Shown: positions 31,201 to 40,002, counted from the first letter of the stretch. The stretch: DNA of 64,000 nucleotides from DASQZT01 sp035638575 (GCA_035638575.1 DASQZT010000231.1:15897-79896); one strand, 5' to 3'. Notes: generated by a model from the letters alone, not told the origin. Numbers and translations are program-made.

Positions 31201-31841
31201 ATCGCATAAGACGTCTGATTCAGGAAGTCGATGGTGTTGATGTTATTGTCGACGCCGTTCAGCAGGAAGTTATTCTGGCCGTTCGAACGAACGCCGTTGG
31301 CGGAGAAGCCGCCGTTAGCGGAATCGCGCGCGCCCGGTTCGGCGGGCACAACGCCTATCGAGAGACGCGCGAGATAGGTTAAATTGCGTGTCCCACCCAA
31401 CGGAACGTCTTCAATGGTCTTGCTGTCGAGCGCCGCGCCGACCTGAGTGCTTTCGGTCTGGAGCAGAGGCGTGGTTGCCGCCACTTCGACGGTTTGGCCT
31501 ATATCGCCGACGGTGAGAGTGATGAGGATACCAGTACGTTCACCGGCTGTCAGGAGTATGTCCTTCTGTTCGGCCTTCTTGAACCCGGGCGCGCTGACGC
31601 TGACGGTATAGGTGGATGGTTTCAGCGCCGGGCGAACAAATTCACCCAAGGTGTTGGTAACAATCGAATACGCCTCACCCGTGGCGACTTCGGTGATGGT
31701 CACAGCCGCGTTGGCAACGGCGCCGCCTGAAGAATCGGTAATCGTACCGGCAAGGGTCGAAAGATCGCGTTGCGCAAACATTGCGCACGCACAAAAAAGA
31801 ACTAGCAGGGCGGCTCGGAGCCCCGTGAAGCAGCGATACAT
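28254..31841 (-). CDS. TonB-dependent receptor with N-terminal Cna-B/carboxypeptidase-regulatory domain
   Basis: This 1195-aa outer-membrane protein starts at ATG 31841, with AGGAGG about 5 bases upstream. A signal peptide (ALLVLFCACAMFAQ) is followed by a CarboxypepD_reg domain (about 25-110: LAGTITDSSGGAVANAAVTI), a plug with NGVRSNGQNNFLLNGVDNN, and a long barrel ending in LQFSLRLTF with a terminal aromatic. Such acidobacterial receptors import oligosaccharides or other large substrates. The ligand is unknown. It lies directly upstream of the Moco-DUF1501-CRTAC1 operon on the same strand and may share its promoter. Confidence 0.92.
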   Translation of the reverse strand: MYRCFTGLRAALLVLFCACAMFAQRDLSTLAGTITDSSGGAVANAAVTITEVATGEAYSIVTNTLGEFVRPALKPSTYTVSVSAPGFKKAEQKDILLTAGERTGILITLTVGDIGQTVEVAATTPLLQTESTQVGAALDSKTIEDVPLGGTRNLTYLARLSIGVVPAEPGARDSANGGFSANGVRSNGQNNFLLNGVDNNINTIDFLNQTSYAIGPSVEAVGEITILTNGYNAEYGRAAGGVMNVTLKSGTNALHGSLFEYIQNKDLDANTWTNNRAGQPRGPFVQNQFGATAGGPIRKNRLFMFGDYQGTRIADSGGSVTNLGYSGYTTIPTGAFKTGDFTSLLGPSYTGTDVNGAPITIQKGAVYDPLSTTYQTNSAGFQIPVSRTQFPGNIIPASRMDPAWSKIMQLYPSPNQAVITGNAPTNDYFYNTVGGLVTDQGDGRVDYRLSDKDSLFGSLSWSNTSKTDGAPLPGALDDTGFNGAGEIDLSRNAQMSYTRVWSPSLVTESRVGFTRLVTSRIGANPGTDLFTQFGIGGYDPTTATANNGGLPQTGFGNGYPTIGATDWVPTKEFNNVWDLVQNVAISKGAHAYKFGFEFRSVKFPFFQVPDPHGNLGFSNNETAFPSGNAASNGQSVSGLTGDSIASALLGVIDSGAISTTNFVSSQKVAYAGYAQDDWKVSSKLTLNLGVRYELWSPIGEQWGRQANFNLQNNTLYIPQGNNCNDPLPPNFGALFPAVTVDRCHVSNYMVPWDKFDFGPRIGIAYRVLEKTVIRIGYGIFYGGEENQGGSPNRGEGVPFNETVNLTRYQGNSTYVGVSQPQCFNCDFFPGGLAGGYPASPFTLNAGVSMRGVQPDFRNPLVHKWNFVIQRELPHDMALEVGYEGNHQAHQVILWNSDPYPNLGTFNTAISSANLQEIQPTCPTCQSVGNGLSMTSSFGVGNYAAGSVKLQKRFSHGLSFQTAYVWSHALADGNTPLSGDSAILNQTNFTASYASASWDIRHNFTTGFNYELPFGRGKQFGSSMNRVADLIVGGWQTNGILTLRTGDAFTMSGTSCHGVWSKCMPDYVAGFSGSGNVAPSGGRTPNEWFDTSNYTVAFSNQAAGIATGGNVGLQTLTGPPTKTLDFSIFKNFRLTERFNVQFRGEAVNLGNFAILNNPDANLGDSRAYGGNGNFGVITSSVAGTERHLQFSLRLTF

Positions 31842-32001
31842 ATCCCCTCCTCTTCTACGTGGGAAGATCGGACTTTGATGGATACTATCACTATCAAAAC
31901 CGGGAATCAATAGGTTTTCGCGTTAAAAGTGGGGCTTTCGTCTGGTGTCTCAGTTGTGACACGATGAATCGGCAAGCTATGAATCCTGGAAGATTCAGCT
32001 C

Positions 32002-32032
32002 TTGACGAGCGGACTCCGGACCGGCGTAGAAT
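32002..32032 (+). promoter_or_regulatory. Putative promoter for the seven-haem cytochrome gene
   Basis: TTGACG at 32002-32007 and TAGAAT at 32027-32032 are separated by 19 bases, slightly long. The ATG at 32042 is only 10 bases after the -10 box. GAGG at 32034-32037 could serve as Shine-Dalgarno only if transcription began unusually early, so a near-leaderless message is the alternative. The rest of the divergent region 31842-32041 shows no other clear site. Confidence 0.35.
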
Positions 32033-32041
32033 CGAGGTTCC

Positions 32042-34195
32042 ATGGTAATTCCTCCCCCGCTTGCGGTGGCGCTGTTGCTGGGCTTGCCTGCGCTGGCCCA
32101 AACCAATCCCGGGACGGTTCCAGGAAATGTATACATAGATACAAAGATCTGTGCAACGTGCCATCGAGACATCGCGGCGAACTACTTGCGCACCGGAATG
32201 GGCCGGTCGTTCTTTGTACCGGGAACCGCCAACAAGGTTGAGGACTACGCGAAGACTCCCGAATACTACCACGCCCTTTCGGACAGCCACTATGCGATGA
32301 CTATCCGAAACGGCCAATATTTCCAGCGCCGCTGGCAACTAGATGCCGGCGGCAAGGAGATCAACGTGGAAGAACTGAAGATCGATTACGTAATGGGTTC
32401 GGGAAACCATGCGCGGTCCTATCTGCACCGGACCGAGCGCGGCATGCTGATCGAGCTGCCACTCGGCTGGTATCCTGACAAAGGCGGGGAATGGGGCATG
32501 GTGCCCGGGTCCGACACCGAACATCCGCAGACCCGCAGGTTCGTCTCTTATAAGTGCATGTTCTGCCATAACGGCTATCCGAACATCCCTGCCGCCAACC
32601 AGGCGCCCGGTAGTGAGCCCGTGTTCCTCGGGGAACTTCCGGAGGGGATCGATTGCCAGCGATGCCACGGTCCAGGAGGCGAGCATGTTCGGACCTCCGG
32701 CCGGGCGAGCGTGGTGAATCCGGCGAGTCTCGGTCCCGAGCGGCGGATGGAGGTGTGTATGCAGTGCCACCTCGAAACGACCAGCGGGCGGATTCCGGCG
32801 GTGCTCCAGCGATTCGATCGCGGCACGTTTTCGTATATTCCTGGACAGCCCCTGGTGGATTTCGCGATTTCCTTCGACCACGCGCCGGGCACCGGGCACG
32901 AAAGCAAATTCGAGGCGGTAAGCTCGGTTTACCGGCTGCGGCAATCGCGCTGTTTCCTCGACAGCGGCGGAAAATTGGAATGCGCCACTTGTCACGATCC
33001 GCACCGGATTCCGCGCGGCGAGGAGGCGGTCCGGCATTATTCCAAGGTTTGCCTACAGTGCCATACGTCGACGCATCCGGCCGGAGTAGCAGCCACAGTG
33101 GTTGACTGCGTAACGTGTCATATGCCGAAGCGCCGGGTGGACGACGCTCCTCACGTGATCATGACCGATCATCTGATCGAGCGGCGCGCGCCCGCCAACG
33201 CGCTCCTCGAATTCGCGGAACGTCCGGCGGAGGAGTATCACGGAGAGGTGGTGCCTTACTATCCTTCCCCGCTGCCCGAGACTCCGCAAAACGCTTTGTA
33301 CCGCGCGGTGGCGCAGGTGGGGCTGGGAAACAACGTGGCGTCCGGGCTGCCGGAACTGGTGCGGCTGATCGATGAAATCAAACCGCAGGAGGCGGAGTTC
33401 TACATGGTCCTGGGCGACGGCTGGAAGAGCGCAGGAAAGCCACAAGAGGCCGCTCGCGCCTACCGGCGGGCGTTACAATTGAAACCCGATTCGGCCCGGG
33501 CGATGCGCGCGCTCGCCGCGGTGGACGAGCCGCTCGCCGAACAGATTCTCGCACGCGCGGTTCAGATCGCGCCCAACGATCCGGAATCGTGGTTTCGATA
33601 TGGAGTGCTGACATCCTCGGCGGAGAGGATTCAGAAGGCCATTGCGCTCGATCCGTGGCTTCCGGATCAATCTCGCAGGCTGGCGGAAGTGAGCCATTCG
33701 GAGCCGGCGCTGAAGGATGCCCTTCGAACCGATCCCTTCGACGACGCGGCATGGGACCTGGGTGGCCGGATCCTGTCGGAGAAGGGAGAATTCCCGGAGG
33801 CATTTTTCGACTTCGAACGCGCGATCAAGCTTCATCCGTACGGCCCGTACCTGTACGATTACGCCCTGGCGCTGGCACGCGCCGACCGTTTCGACGACGC
33901 GCAAAACGAAGCCGAAATGGCCGTGCGCGCGGACGCGGGCCTCGTCGAGGCACACGAGCTGCTCGGCGGACTTCACGCAAGAAAGAAGGAACTGAGGGAA
34001 GCGGCCCGGGAATATGCGGCGGCGCTGGCGCTCGCGCCCGACCTGGCGCGCGCCCAGTTGCGCCTGGGAACGGTGCTCGCGGCCGAAGGCGATAAAGATG
34101 GAGCGGCGGCCCAATTCCGCGAGGCAGCGAAGGGTAACGATGCCGCGGTTGCCCGACAGGCGGCACAGGCGCTGCGGGACATGGGAATGCGATAA
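32042..34195 (+). CDS. Seven-haem cytochrome c fused to a TPR domain
   Basis: This 717-aa periplasmic protein has a signal peptide (PLAVALLLGLPALAQ). Seven CxxCH motifs start at residues 37, 172, 205, 239, 314, 337 and 356 (CATCH, CMFCH, CQRCH, CMQCH, CATCH, CLQCH, CVTCH), in the style of tetrahaem/octahaem nitrite-reductase-like cytochromes. Residues from about 450 are TPRs, for example KPQEAARAYRRALQLKPDSA and FPEAFFDFERAIKLHPYGPY. It stops 2 bases before the next CRTAC1-like gene. The fusion suggests electron transfer within a protein scaffold. No catalytic Lys-ligated haem (CxxCK) is seen. Confidence 0.9.
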   Translation: MVIPPPLAVALLLGLPALAQTNPGTVPGNVYIDTKICATCHRDIAANYLRTGMGRSFFVPGTANKVEDYAKTPEYYHALSDSHYAMTIRNGQYFQRRWQLDAGGKEINVEELKIDYVMGSGNHARSYLHRTERGMLIELPLGWYPDKGGEWGMVPGSDTEHPQTRRFVSYKCMFCHNGYPNIPAANQAPGSEPVFLGELPEGIDCQRCHGPGGEHVRTSGRASVVNPASLGPERRMEVCMQCHLETTSGRIPAVLQRFDRGTFSYIPGQPLVDFAISFDHAPGTGHESKFEAVSSVYRLRQSRCFLDSGGKLECATCHDPHRIPRGEEAVRHYSKVCLQCHTSTHPAGVAATVVDCVTCHMPKRRVDDAPHVIMTDHLIERRAPANALLEFAERPAEEYHGEVVPYYPSPLPETPQNALYRAVAQVGLGNNVASGLPELVRLIDEIKPQEAEFYMVLGDGWKSAGKPQEAARAYRRALQLKPDSARAMRALAAVDEPLAEQILARAVQIAPNDPESWFRYGVLTSSAERIQKAIALDPWLPDQSRRLAEVSHSEPALKDALRTDPFDDAAWDLGGRILSEKGEFPEAFFDFERAIKLHPYGPYLYDYALALARADRFDDAQNEAEMAVRADAGLVEAHELLGGLHARKKELREAAREYAAALALAPDLARAQLRLGTVLAAEGDKDGAAAQFREAAKGNDAAVARQAAQALRDMGMR

Positions 34196-34197
34196 CC

Positions 34198-35859
34198 ATG
34201 CGTTTCTTCTTGCTCGCGGCGATGCTCGCCGCCGTCGCGGAGACCCCGACAGTCCGCTTCATCGACATCGCCGCCGAATCGGGCCTCACCGTTCCCAACA
34301 CTTTCGGCGGCAAGGACAAGAAAGATTCCATCCTCGAGAGCACGGGCAACGGCGCGGCGATCTTCGATTTCGATGGCGATGGCGCCAACGACATCTTCAT
34401 CGCCAACGGACCGCCGTCGCGTTCGGAGTTGTACAAGAACGACGGCGCCGGGCACTTCACCGAGGTCGGCCGGCAGGCGGGTCTGACGCGCACCGGTTGG
34501 GCGCAGGCGGCCTGCGTGGGCGATATCGACAACGATGGCCATCCCGATCTTTTCGTAACCTATTACGGCCACAACAGCCTTTACCGGAATCTCGGAAACG
34601 GCAAATTCCAGGACATCACCGAGCGTGCCGGCCTGCCGGTAAGCGGCACGCGCTGGGGATCCGGCTGCGCTTTTATCGACTACGACCGCGACGGACTGCT
34701 CGACATCTTCGTGGCCAATTACGTGGATCTCGATCTGGCGAACGCTCCCAAACCCGGCAGCAGCAAGAATTGCGAATGGAAGGGACTGGCGGTGTGGTGC
34801 GGGCCGCACGGCCTACCGCCGGCGCACCCTGCGCTCTATCACAACAACGGAGACGGGACGTTCACCGACGTTTCCGAGAAGGCTGGCATTCTCGCGCCCG
34901 GCGGACGATACGGCCTGGGCGTGGTCACGGCGGATTTCGATAACGATGGCTGGCCCGATATCTATGTCGCCTGCGACCAGACCCCAGGCCTGCTCTATCG
35001 CAATCGGCACGACGGGACCTTCGAGGAGCGCGGCGATGCGGCGGGCGTCGCGTATAATGCCGATGGCCAGTTGCAGGCCGGCATGGGTATCGCGGTGGCG
35101 GATTACGACGGCAACGGCTTTCTGGATATCGCCAAGACCAATTTCTCGGGAGACCGGCCTTCGCTTTACAAGAACGAGGACGGCAATTTCCTGGAAGACG
35201 TCTCCGAAATGGCCGGCCTCGGGCGCAATCATCTTCTGGGCTGGGGCGTTGCGTTTCTCGATGTGGACGAAGACGGGTGGCCCGACCTGGTGATGGCGAA
35301 TGGGCACGTCTATCCGGAGATCGAGCGGTCGCCCATCGGCGAAACATATCGCCAGAAGACGCTCCTTTACCGGAATCTCGGCAACGGGCGGTTCGCCGAT
35401 ATTACCGAATCGGCGGGACCGGGATTCGCGCCGCGCAGGCCGTCGCGCGGGCTTGCCATCGGCGATCTGGACGGCGACGGCAGGCCGGAGATCGTTATCG
35501 TGAACATGAACGATAAGCCCACGCTGCTCAAGAACGTCGGGCTGCGGCAGAATGCGATTGCCATTACGCTGACGGGGACACGGTCGAATCGGAGCGCGAT
35601 CGGCGCGCGGTGCACGGTGGAAGCGGGTGGCCGCAGGCAGATTGCGGAAGTGGTGAGCGGCGGCAGCTACTTTTCGCAGAATTCGTTCACGCTATATTTC
35701 GGGCTTGGCAAATCGGAGAAGGCGGATCGGATCGTGGTGCGCTGGCCGGCGGGCGAGACGCAGGCGTGGACCGGTGTGTCCGCCAATCGCACTATCAGTT
35801 TGACCGAAGGCAGCGAGACGGTCGCAAGCCGTGCCTGGGTGAAGCGTTCAGTGCAATAG
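34198..35859 (+). CDS. CRTAC1-like protein: FG-GAP/VCBS propeller plus ASPIC/UnbV domain
   Basis: This 553-aa exported protein has a short signal (FFLLAAMLAAVAE). It carries about seven VCBS calcium repeats (DFDGDGANDIFIANG, DIDNDGHPDLFVTYYG, DYDRDGLLDIFVANY, DFDNDGWPDIYVACD, DVDEDGWPDLVMANG, DLDGDGRPEIVIVN) and a C-terminal ASPIC/UnbV domain (AIAITLTGTRSNRSAIGAR to YFGLGKSEKADRIVVRWPAG). It is a close paralogue of the 18692-20326 product. It begins 2 bases after the cytochrome stop, so the two form a coupled pair. Confidence 0.9.
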   Translation: MRFFLLAAMLAAVAETPTVRFIDIAAESGLTVPNTFGGKDKKDSILESTGNGAAIFDFDGDGANDIFIANGPPSRSELYKNDGAGHFTEVGRQAGLTRTGWAQAACVGDIDNDGHPDLFVTYYGHNSLYRNLGNGKFQDITERAGLPVSGTRWGSGCAFIDYDRDGLLDIFVANYVDLDLANAPKPGSSKNCEWKGLAVWCGPHGLPPAHPALYHNNGDGTFTDVSEKAGILAPGGRYGLGVVTADFDNDGWPDIYVACDQTPGLLYRNRHDGTFEERGDAAGVAYNADGQLQAGMGIAVADYDGNGFLDIAKTNFSGDRPSLYKNEDGNFLEDVSEMAGLGRNHLLGWGVAFLDVDEDGWPDLVMANGHVYPEIERSPIGETYRQKTLLYRNLGNGRFADITESAGPGFAPRRPSRGLAIGDLDGDGRPEIVIVNMNDKPTLLKNVGLRQNAIAITLTGTRSNRSAIGARCTVEAGGRRQIAEVVSGGSYFSQNSFTLYFGLGKSEKADRIVVRWPAGETQAWTGVSANRTISLTEGSETVASRAWVKRSVQ

Positions 35860-35871
35860 ATTCACGCCGCG

Positions 35872-36873
35872 TCATCGAATGGCTTCCTGAGCCTTGATCA
35901 GCTCCGCGTGTTTTTCCCGTTCGGCCTGGGCGGCCTGGTGCTTGCCGATGCGGTCGTAATCGCGCGCCAGGCGGTAGTGCGCGGCTGGATCCGACGGAGC
36001 AAGCTCCGCCGCCCGCTCGAATTCCGCAGCCGCGCCGTCGAAGCGCTGCAACCGGTCCAGCACCGTCCCCATTTCAAAGTGCGCCGATGCGTCGCCGGCA
36101 TTCATGGCGATCGATTTCTGAAGCAGGCGCATCGCCGTCTCCGGCGAGAGCGACTGCGCATCCAGGGCTTTGGCGTGCAGCAGATACCCCGCGGCACTGG
36201 CGGGATGCGCCGATTCGTACTCGGCGAACCGCTCGGTCACCCGCGGCAAGCGGCTGGGAATCTGATCCAGAATCCTGCCGAGGAAGGTGTAAGGCTGTTC
36301 CGTTTCCGGCGCAATTTCGATGGTGCGCAGGAAGGCGTCCGCGGCATCGTCGAATCGTCGCAGCCCGTAACAGGCCACCCCCATCGCGAGTTCGAGTTGG
36401 GCGCTGTTCGGCAGCCGCGCCGCGGCTTCCTCGAGAATGACGGCGGCTTCCGCGAACTTCTGCTGGTCGAGCAGCGGCCGGGCAGCTTCGAAATAAAGCC
36501 CTGCGGCGCGTTCGCGAGCATCGCCGCTTTCCGGAGCCTTCGCGGAATACTTCACCGCCGCCTGCGCGGCCTTCAGGGTTTGATTGGTTTCCGAATAGTA
36601 AATTGCCAGTCCCTGGAGTACAGCGGCGTCCTCGGGGGCGAATGACGCCGCTTTGCCCGCGGCATCCTCGGCCTCGGCATCCTTGTGCAGTCTCCAGTAT
36701 GTCTGGGAGAGCGCGACCCAGACGCGGCCATCGCGCGGCGCCAGCCTGCTCGCCGTTTCCAGATTGGTTCGCGCCGACGCGAGATCGCCGCGCTGGAGAG
36801 CTGTCAGGCCGGCTCGAAACAAATCGTCGGACGAGGCGGAAGCCGCGAGCAGCAATAGCAGGGCGGGAAGCAC
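35872..36873 (-). CDS. Secreted TPR-repeat protein
   Basis: This 333-aa protein starts at GTG 36873, overlapping the TAG of the preceding gene by one base. A signal peptide (LPALLLLLAASASS) is followed by about eight TPRs (DLFRAGLTALQRGDLASART, KFAEAAVILEEAAARLPNSA, RFDGAAAEFERAAELAPSDP). It converges on the CRTAC1-like gene with 12 bases between stops. It is a scaffold protein with no catalytic domain. Confidence 0.83.
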   Translation of the reverse strand: MLPALLLLLAASASSDDLFRAGLTALQRGDLASARTNLETASRLAPRDGRVWVALSQTYWRLHKDAEAEDAAGKAASFAPEDAAVLQGLAIYYSETNQTLKAAQAAVKYSAKAPESGDARERAAGLYFEAARPLLDQQKFAEAAVILEEAAARLPNSAQLELAMGVACYGLRRFDDAADAFLRTIEIAPETEQPYTFLGRILDQIPSRLPRVTERFAEYESAHPASAAGYLLHAKALDAQSLSPETAMRLLQKSIAMNAGDASAHFEMGTVLDRLQRFDGAAAEFERAAELAPSDPAAHYRLARDYDRIGKHQAAQAEREKHAELIKAQEAIR

Positions 36874-38084
36874 TACTTTGTCGCACCCATCAGCTTCTCC
36901 ATTTGTCCAAGCTGATCCTTCACCTGCGCCAGGTCCGGCGCATTTGGCGCGAGTTTCATAAATGCCGTCAACTCCGCGGCCGCACCTGCGTAGTCCTGCT
37001 TCTTGGCAAGCACCAGTCCCAGCAGATAGCCGGAGCGCGGGTTGGCGTGGCCCGGATCCAGTTTCACAGCCGCACGCGCGCTTTTCTCCGCCGCGTCGTA
37101 TTTCCCCAGGTTGTAGTTGGCGACGCCGTCGGCGTACCAGGCCTGCGGAAAGTCTACCGGATCCAGTTCGACAGCGCGATCCAGGTAGTTACCGGACTCC
37201 TCCCATTTCGCGTCCCTCGCGGCGAGGAGACCGAGTTCCACGTACGGCGCGACCAGCGCCGGATCGGATTCCATTGCGGCCATCAGAGCGGCGCGCGCCG
37301 GTTCGATGGATTGCCGATCGAGGCGCAGTTTACCCAGGTTCACCCACGCGTCGGCGTACTTGGGATAGACCGCGACCGCCTTCTCGAAATCCTTCGCGGC
37401 ATCGTCAGGCTTGTTTTTCAACAGAGACTGCAGGCCGTGCTCGTAGGCTTTCCTCGCCTCTTTGGGAGCCAACATCGATGTGACGCTGATGGACGATCCT
37501 GCGACACCAGCGATGCGGCGGATGACGATCATGCCGACATCCGGATTATCGCCAGTCCGGCGATTGAACAGGTTGATCTTGTCGGACGTAAACCCCGCCA
37601 CGTTCGCCCGCAATTCGCAGTTCATCATGCGGCTCCCGAATGGATCGGTAGCCAGGGCGTTCGCGCCGCCGGCGGATTGAGAACTGCCGAATCCGGTGAA
37701 GCTGGAAGTGCGGCCAGAGCCGGCGTCGGAAGCATCGGTGACGATCGTATTGCGGTCGCCCCATTGGAAATTGAAGCGCCCCTTGGAATCGGTGTAGGCA
37801 ACGGTCTTGGACATCCCGCCGCAGACTCTCTGGATCGTGATATTTTGCGGGAGCGCCGCGCCGTCCTCGATGACGACTTTGCCGGAAATATAGATGGGCC
37901 GGGAAGTATCGGCACCCCTGGCCCCGCCCCCGGAGCCCAGGCCGGGGTTTGCCTGAACGCTGGTTTGTCCGCCGCTGCCGGTGGTCGGCGTCGTTCCGCC
38001 CATTCCCCCGGCGCCGCTGACCTGGGCCGTGAGATTGAGGGGTGCGATCGCCGCGAAGAGAAGAAACAGCACCCGACCCTTCAT
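36873..38084 (-). CDS. Secreted TPR protein with N-terminal Cna-B-like domain
   Basis: This 403-aa protein has a signal peptide (VLFLLFAAIAPLNLTAQ), then a Gly/Thr-rich spacer. A carboxypeptidase-regulatory-like beta domain follows (about 60-190: PIYISGKVVIEDGAALPQNI, then VAYTDSKGRFNFQWGDRN). The C-terminal half is TPR (about 215-390: DDAAKDFEKAVAVYPKYADA, KYDAAEKSARAAVKLDPGHA). It overlaps the next TPR gene by one base, so the two are co-translated. Confidence 0.83.
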   Translation of the reverse strand: MKGRVLFLLFAAIAPLNLTAQVSGAGGMGGTTPTTGSGGQTSVQANPGLGSGGGARGADTSRPIYISGKVVIEDGAALPQNITIQRVCGGMSKTVAYTDSKGRFNFQWGDRNTIVTDASDAGSGRTSSFTGFGSSQSAGGANALATDPFGSRMMNCELRANVAGFTSDKINLFNRRTGDNPDVGMIVIRRIAGVAGSSISVTSMLAPKEARKAYEHGLQSLLKNKPDDAAKDFEKAVAVYPKYADAWVNLGKLRLDRQSIEPARAALMAAMESDPALVAPYVELGLLAARDAKWEESGNYLDRAVELDPVDFPQAWYADGVANYNLGKYDAAEKSARAAVKLDPGHANPRSGYLLGLVLAKKQDYAGAAAELTAFMKLAPNAPDLAQVKDQLGQMEKLMGATK

Positions 38085-38183
38085 GTTCGTATCCTCCCGC
38101 TGAGTGACCTTGCCCCAATTATGTCATGCCTCTCCCCTGCTGTTCAATTCACCAGCCAGATTGCCCGGATGCCACCGAACTGG

Positions 38184-38440
38184 CGGCCCAGGCTGGGCGA
38201 TGCCGGAGGGCCGTTCGCGGGCAGCATGGTATTGAACGGAAGCGCGGGGACGATCCAGAACAGCCAGTGCAGCATCAGCGGCACGGGCTCTTGGCGGCGA
38301 TGAACGGCAACACGACGCTGACGTTGATTTGTCACCTTCAAGGCCGGCCTGTCCGGCAATCGTGTCATCTCGGTGGCGGGCCGCGACGGCTAGGGTGGCA
38401 ACAACAGGGACGGGCAAGCCATGGGGACATCGACCGTGCT
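38184..38440 (+). pseudogene. Decayed 3' fragment of a secreted beta-domain protein
   Basis: The only coding-like signal in the 484-bp gap between 38085 and 38568 is here. One frame reads AGGPFAGSMVLNGSAGTIQN then SQCSISGTGS. A shifted frame reads GNTTLTL, and then FKAGLSGNRVISVAGRDG, a TAG, and GGNNRDGQAMGTSTV. I recall this as a degenerate form of a Ser/Gly/Asn-rich terminal module frequent in secreted Solibacter-type proteins. At least one frameshift, one nonsense codon and the loss of the whole 5' part mark it as genuinely decayed. Nothing else is visible in the gap. Confidence 0.5.
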
Positions 38441-38568
38441 GTGATGCGGTGCGGCGCTCGGCTGCGCGAACCGCTATACTATCTCTCGGTCGCGTCGAGC
38501 GTTTCTGCCGCCGATCACCGGCTGCGCCGCGCCGGAACGGGCGGAGTCCTTAGCCGAGGGAAGCTCTT

Positions 38569-39579
38569 ATGAAGATACTGGTTGTTCTCGTGTTTGCCGT
38601 ACTGATGGCCGGCTGCTCCAGCGCGCCGGCGCCCCAGCCGGCGGAAACGCACGGTGTGGGGAATATCGTTCGCCTGGATCCCGCGTTCGACGCCCTGGTG
38701 CCCCGCGACGCGCAGATCGAAAAGGTCGCCGGCGGATTCCAGTTCACCGAAGGACCGCTGTGGCGGCCGGACGGCCACCTGTGGTTCAGTGACGTGACGG
38801 GCAACGTGCTCCGCTCGGTTACGCCCGCAGGCCAGGTCGATGTCCTGATTCCGAATGCGGGCGGCGAGACCAGCGCGCCTCCGGGCTCGTTCATCGGCCC
38901 CAACGGATCGGTGGCCGACAAAGACGGTTACGTGCTCCTGTGCCAGCACACCAACCGCCGGATCGTGCGGGTTTCCAAGGACCTGAAGATGACTCCGTAC
39001 CTCGAGAAGTTCGAGGGCAAACGGTTCAACAGCCCCAACGATCTGGTGTACAAGTCGGACGGCTCGCTGTACTTCACCGACCCGCCGTATGGCCTGCTGA
39101 AGCAGGATGACGACCCCGCGAAGGAGCTGAAGTTCAACGGCGTTTTCCTGTATGCCGGCGGCAAACTGCGCGCCGTTATCCAGGACCTGACACGGCCGAA
39201 CGGCATTGCCCTCTCGCCCGACGAGAAGACGCTTTACATCGCCAATTCCGACGAGAAGCGCAAGGTCTGGATGCGATACGACGTCGCGCCGGACGGCACG
39301 GTGTCGAACGGAAAGGTCTTCTTCGACGTGACCGCCGAGAAGGAAGACGGCCTGCCCGACGGCATGAAGGTCGATGCGCAAGGCAACGTCTACGGCTCCG
39401 GACCGGGCGGCGTCTGGGTGTTCGCGCCGGATGGCAAGCACCTCGGGACCATCAAGCCCGGGGAGACGCCGGCCAACTGCAACTGGGGCGACGACGGGAA
39501 GACGCTCTACATCACGGCCCGCACCAGCGTCTACCGGATCAAACTCGCGGTGGCGGGCGAAAAGGCGCTCTACCAATGA
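38569..39579 (+). CDS. SMP-30/gluconolactonase-family lipoprotein
   Basis: This 336-aa six-bladed propeller has a lipobox (LVVLVFAVLMAGCSS, Cys 16). Family motifs are FQFTEGPLWRPDGHLWFSDV (metal-ligand Glu), FNSPNDLVYKSDGSLYFTDP (Asn ligand) and LPDGMKVDAQGNVYGSG (Asp). These enzymes hydrolyse sugar lactones such as gluconolactone, with a divalent metal. It ends ATGA-style over a frame of the next gene, whose preferred start is 39597. It fits a periplasmic sugar-acid pathway. Confidence 0.9.
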   Translation: MKILVVLVFAVLMAGCSSAPAPQPAETHGVGNIVRLDPAFDALVPRDAQIEKVAGGFQFTEGPLWRPDGHLWFSDVTGNVLRSVTPAGQVDVLIPNAGGETSAPPGSFIGPNGSVADKDGYVLLCQHTNRRIVRVSKDLKMTPYLEKFEGKRFNSPNDLVYKSDGSLYFTDPPYGLLKQDDDPAKELKFNGVFLYAGGKLRAVIQDLTRPNGIALSPDEKTLYIANSDEKRKVWMRYDVAPDGTVSNGKVFFDVTAEKEDGLPDGMKVDAQGNVYGSGPGGVWVFAPDGKHLGTIKPGETPANCNWGDDGKTLYITARTSVYRIKLAVAGEKALYQ

Positions 39580-39596
39580 CGCGGCAAGGAGGAGTC

Positions 39597-39989
39597 ATGC
39601 AACGGCGTTCGTACTTAAAAGCCATGTTGGCCGCCGGGGCCGGATTGGGCGCGGCCAGCGGCCAGGGCGCGCAGAAACCCATCGTTCTTCACGTGGATCT
39701 GTCCGTGGATCCGGCCAAGGAGCAGGAGATGCTGCGCAACTTCCACAACGTCTTCCTGCCGGAAGCCGTGAAGCACGAAGGCTACGTCGATGTGAAGATG
39801 TGCAAGCTCCGGTCGGCGCTCCAGGGGACCGCGCCCGCCGGTGTCAACTACCGCTTCCAGTTGACCTACCGGAGCGAAGAGCTGCGGCAGAAATGGGTGG
39901 CGTCGCCGGAGCACCAGAAGGTGTGGCCGACGATCGAGAACACGCTGAAATCGAAGAGCTACACGGTGCTGCTTTTCGACTCGGCGTAA
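39597..39989 (+). CDS. Small exported antibiotic-biosynthesis-monooxygenase-like (dimeric alpha/beta barrel) protein
   Basis: This 130-aa protein starts at ATG 39597 after AAGGAGG. It has a Tat-like leader (MQRRSYLKAMLAAGAGLGAA) and a ferredoxin-like fold: VLHVDLSVDPAKEQEMLRNF, then KMCKLRSALQG and VNYRFQLTYRSEEL, with a C-terminal helix HQKVWPTIENTLKSK. Members are small oxygenases or isomerases, or simply ligand-binding proteins. It directly follows the lactonase, so the two are likely co-transcribed. Catalytic residues are not recognisable. Confidence 0.75.
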   Translation: MQRRSYLKAMLAAGAGLGAASGQGAQKPIVLHVDLSVDPAKEQEMLRNFHNVFLPEAVKHEGYVDVKMCKLRSALQGTAPAGVNYRFQLTYRSEELRQKWVASPEHQKVWPTIENTLKSKSYTVLLFDSA

Positions 39990-40002
39990 AGCACCCGGCG
40001 CC

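Noticed and set aside
36603..38303. 566-codon plus-strand open frame
   Set aside because: Most of it is the antisense of two TPR genes. Only its last codons, past 38184, coincide with the decayed fragment described.
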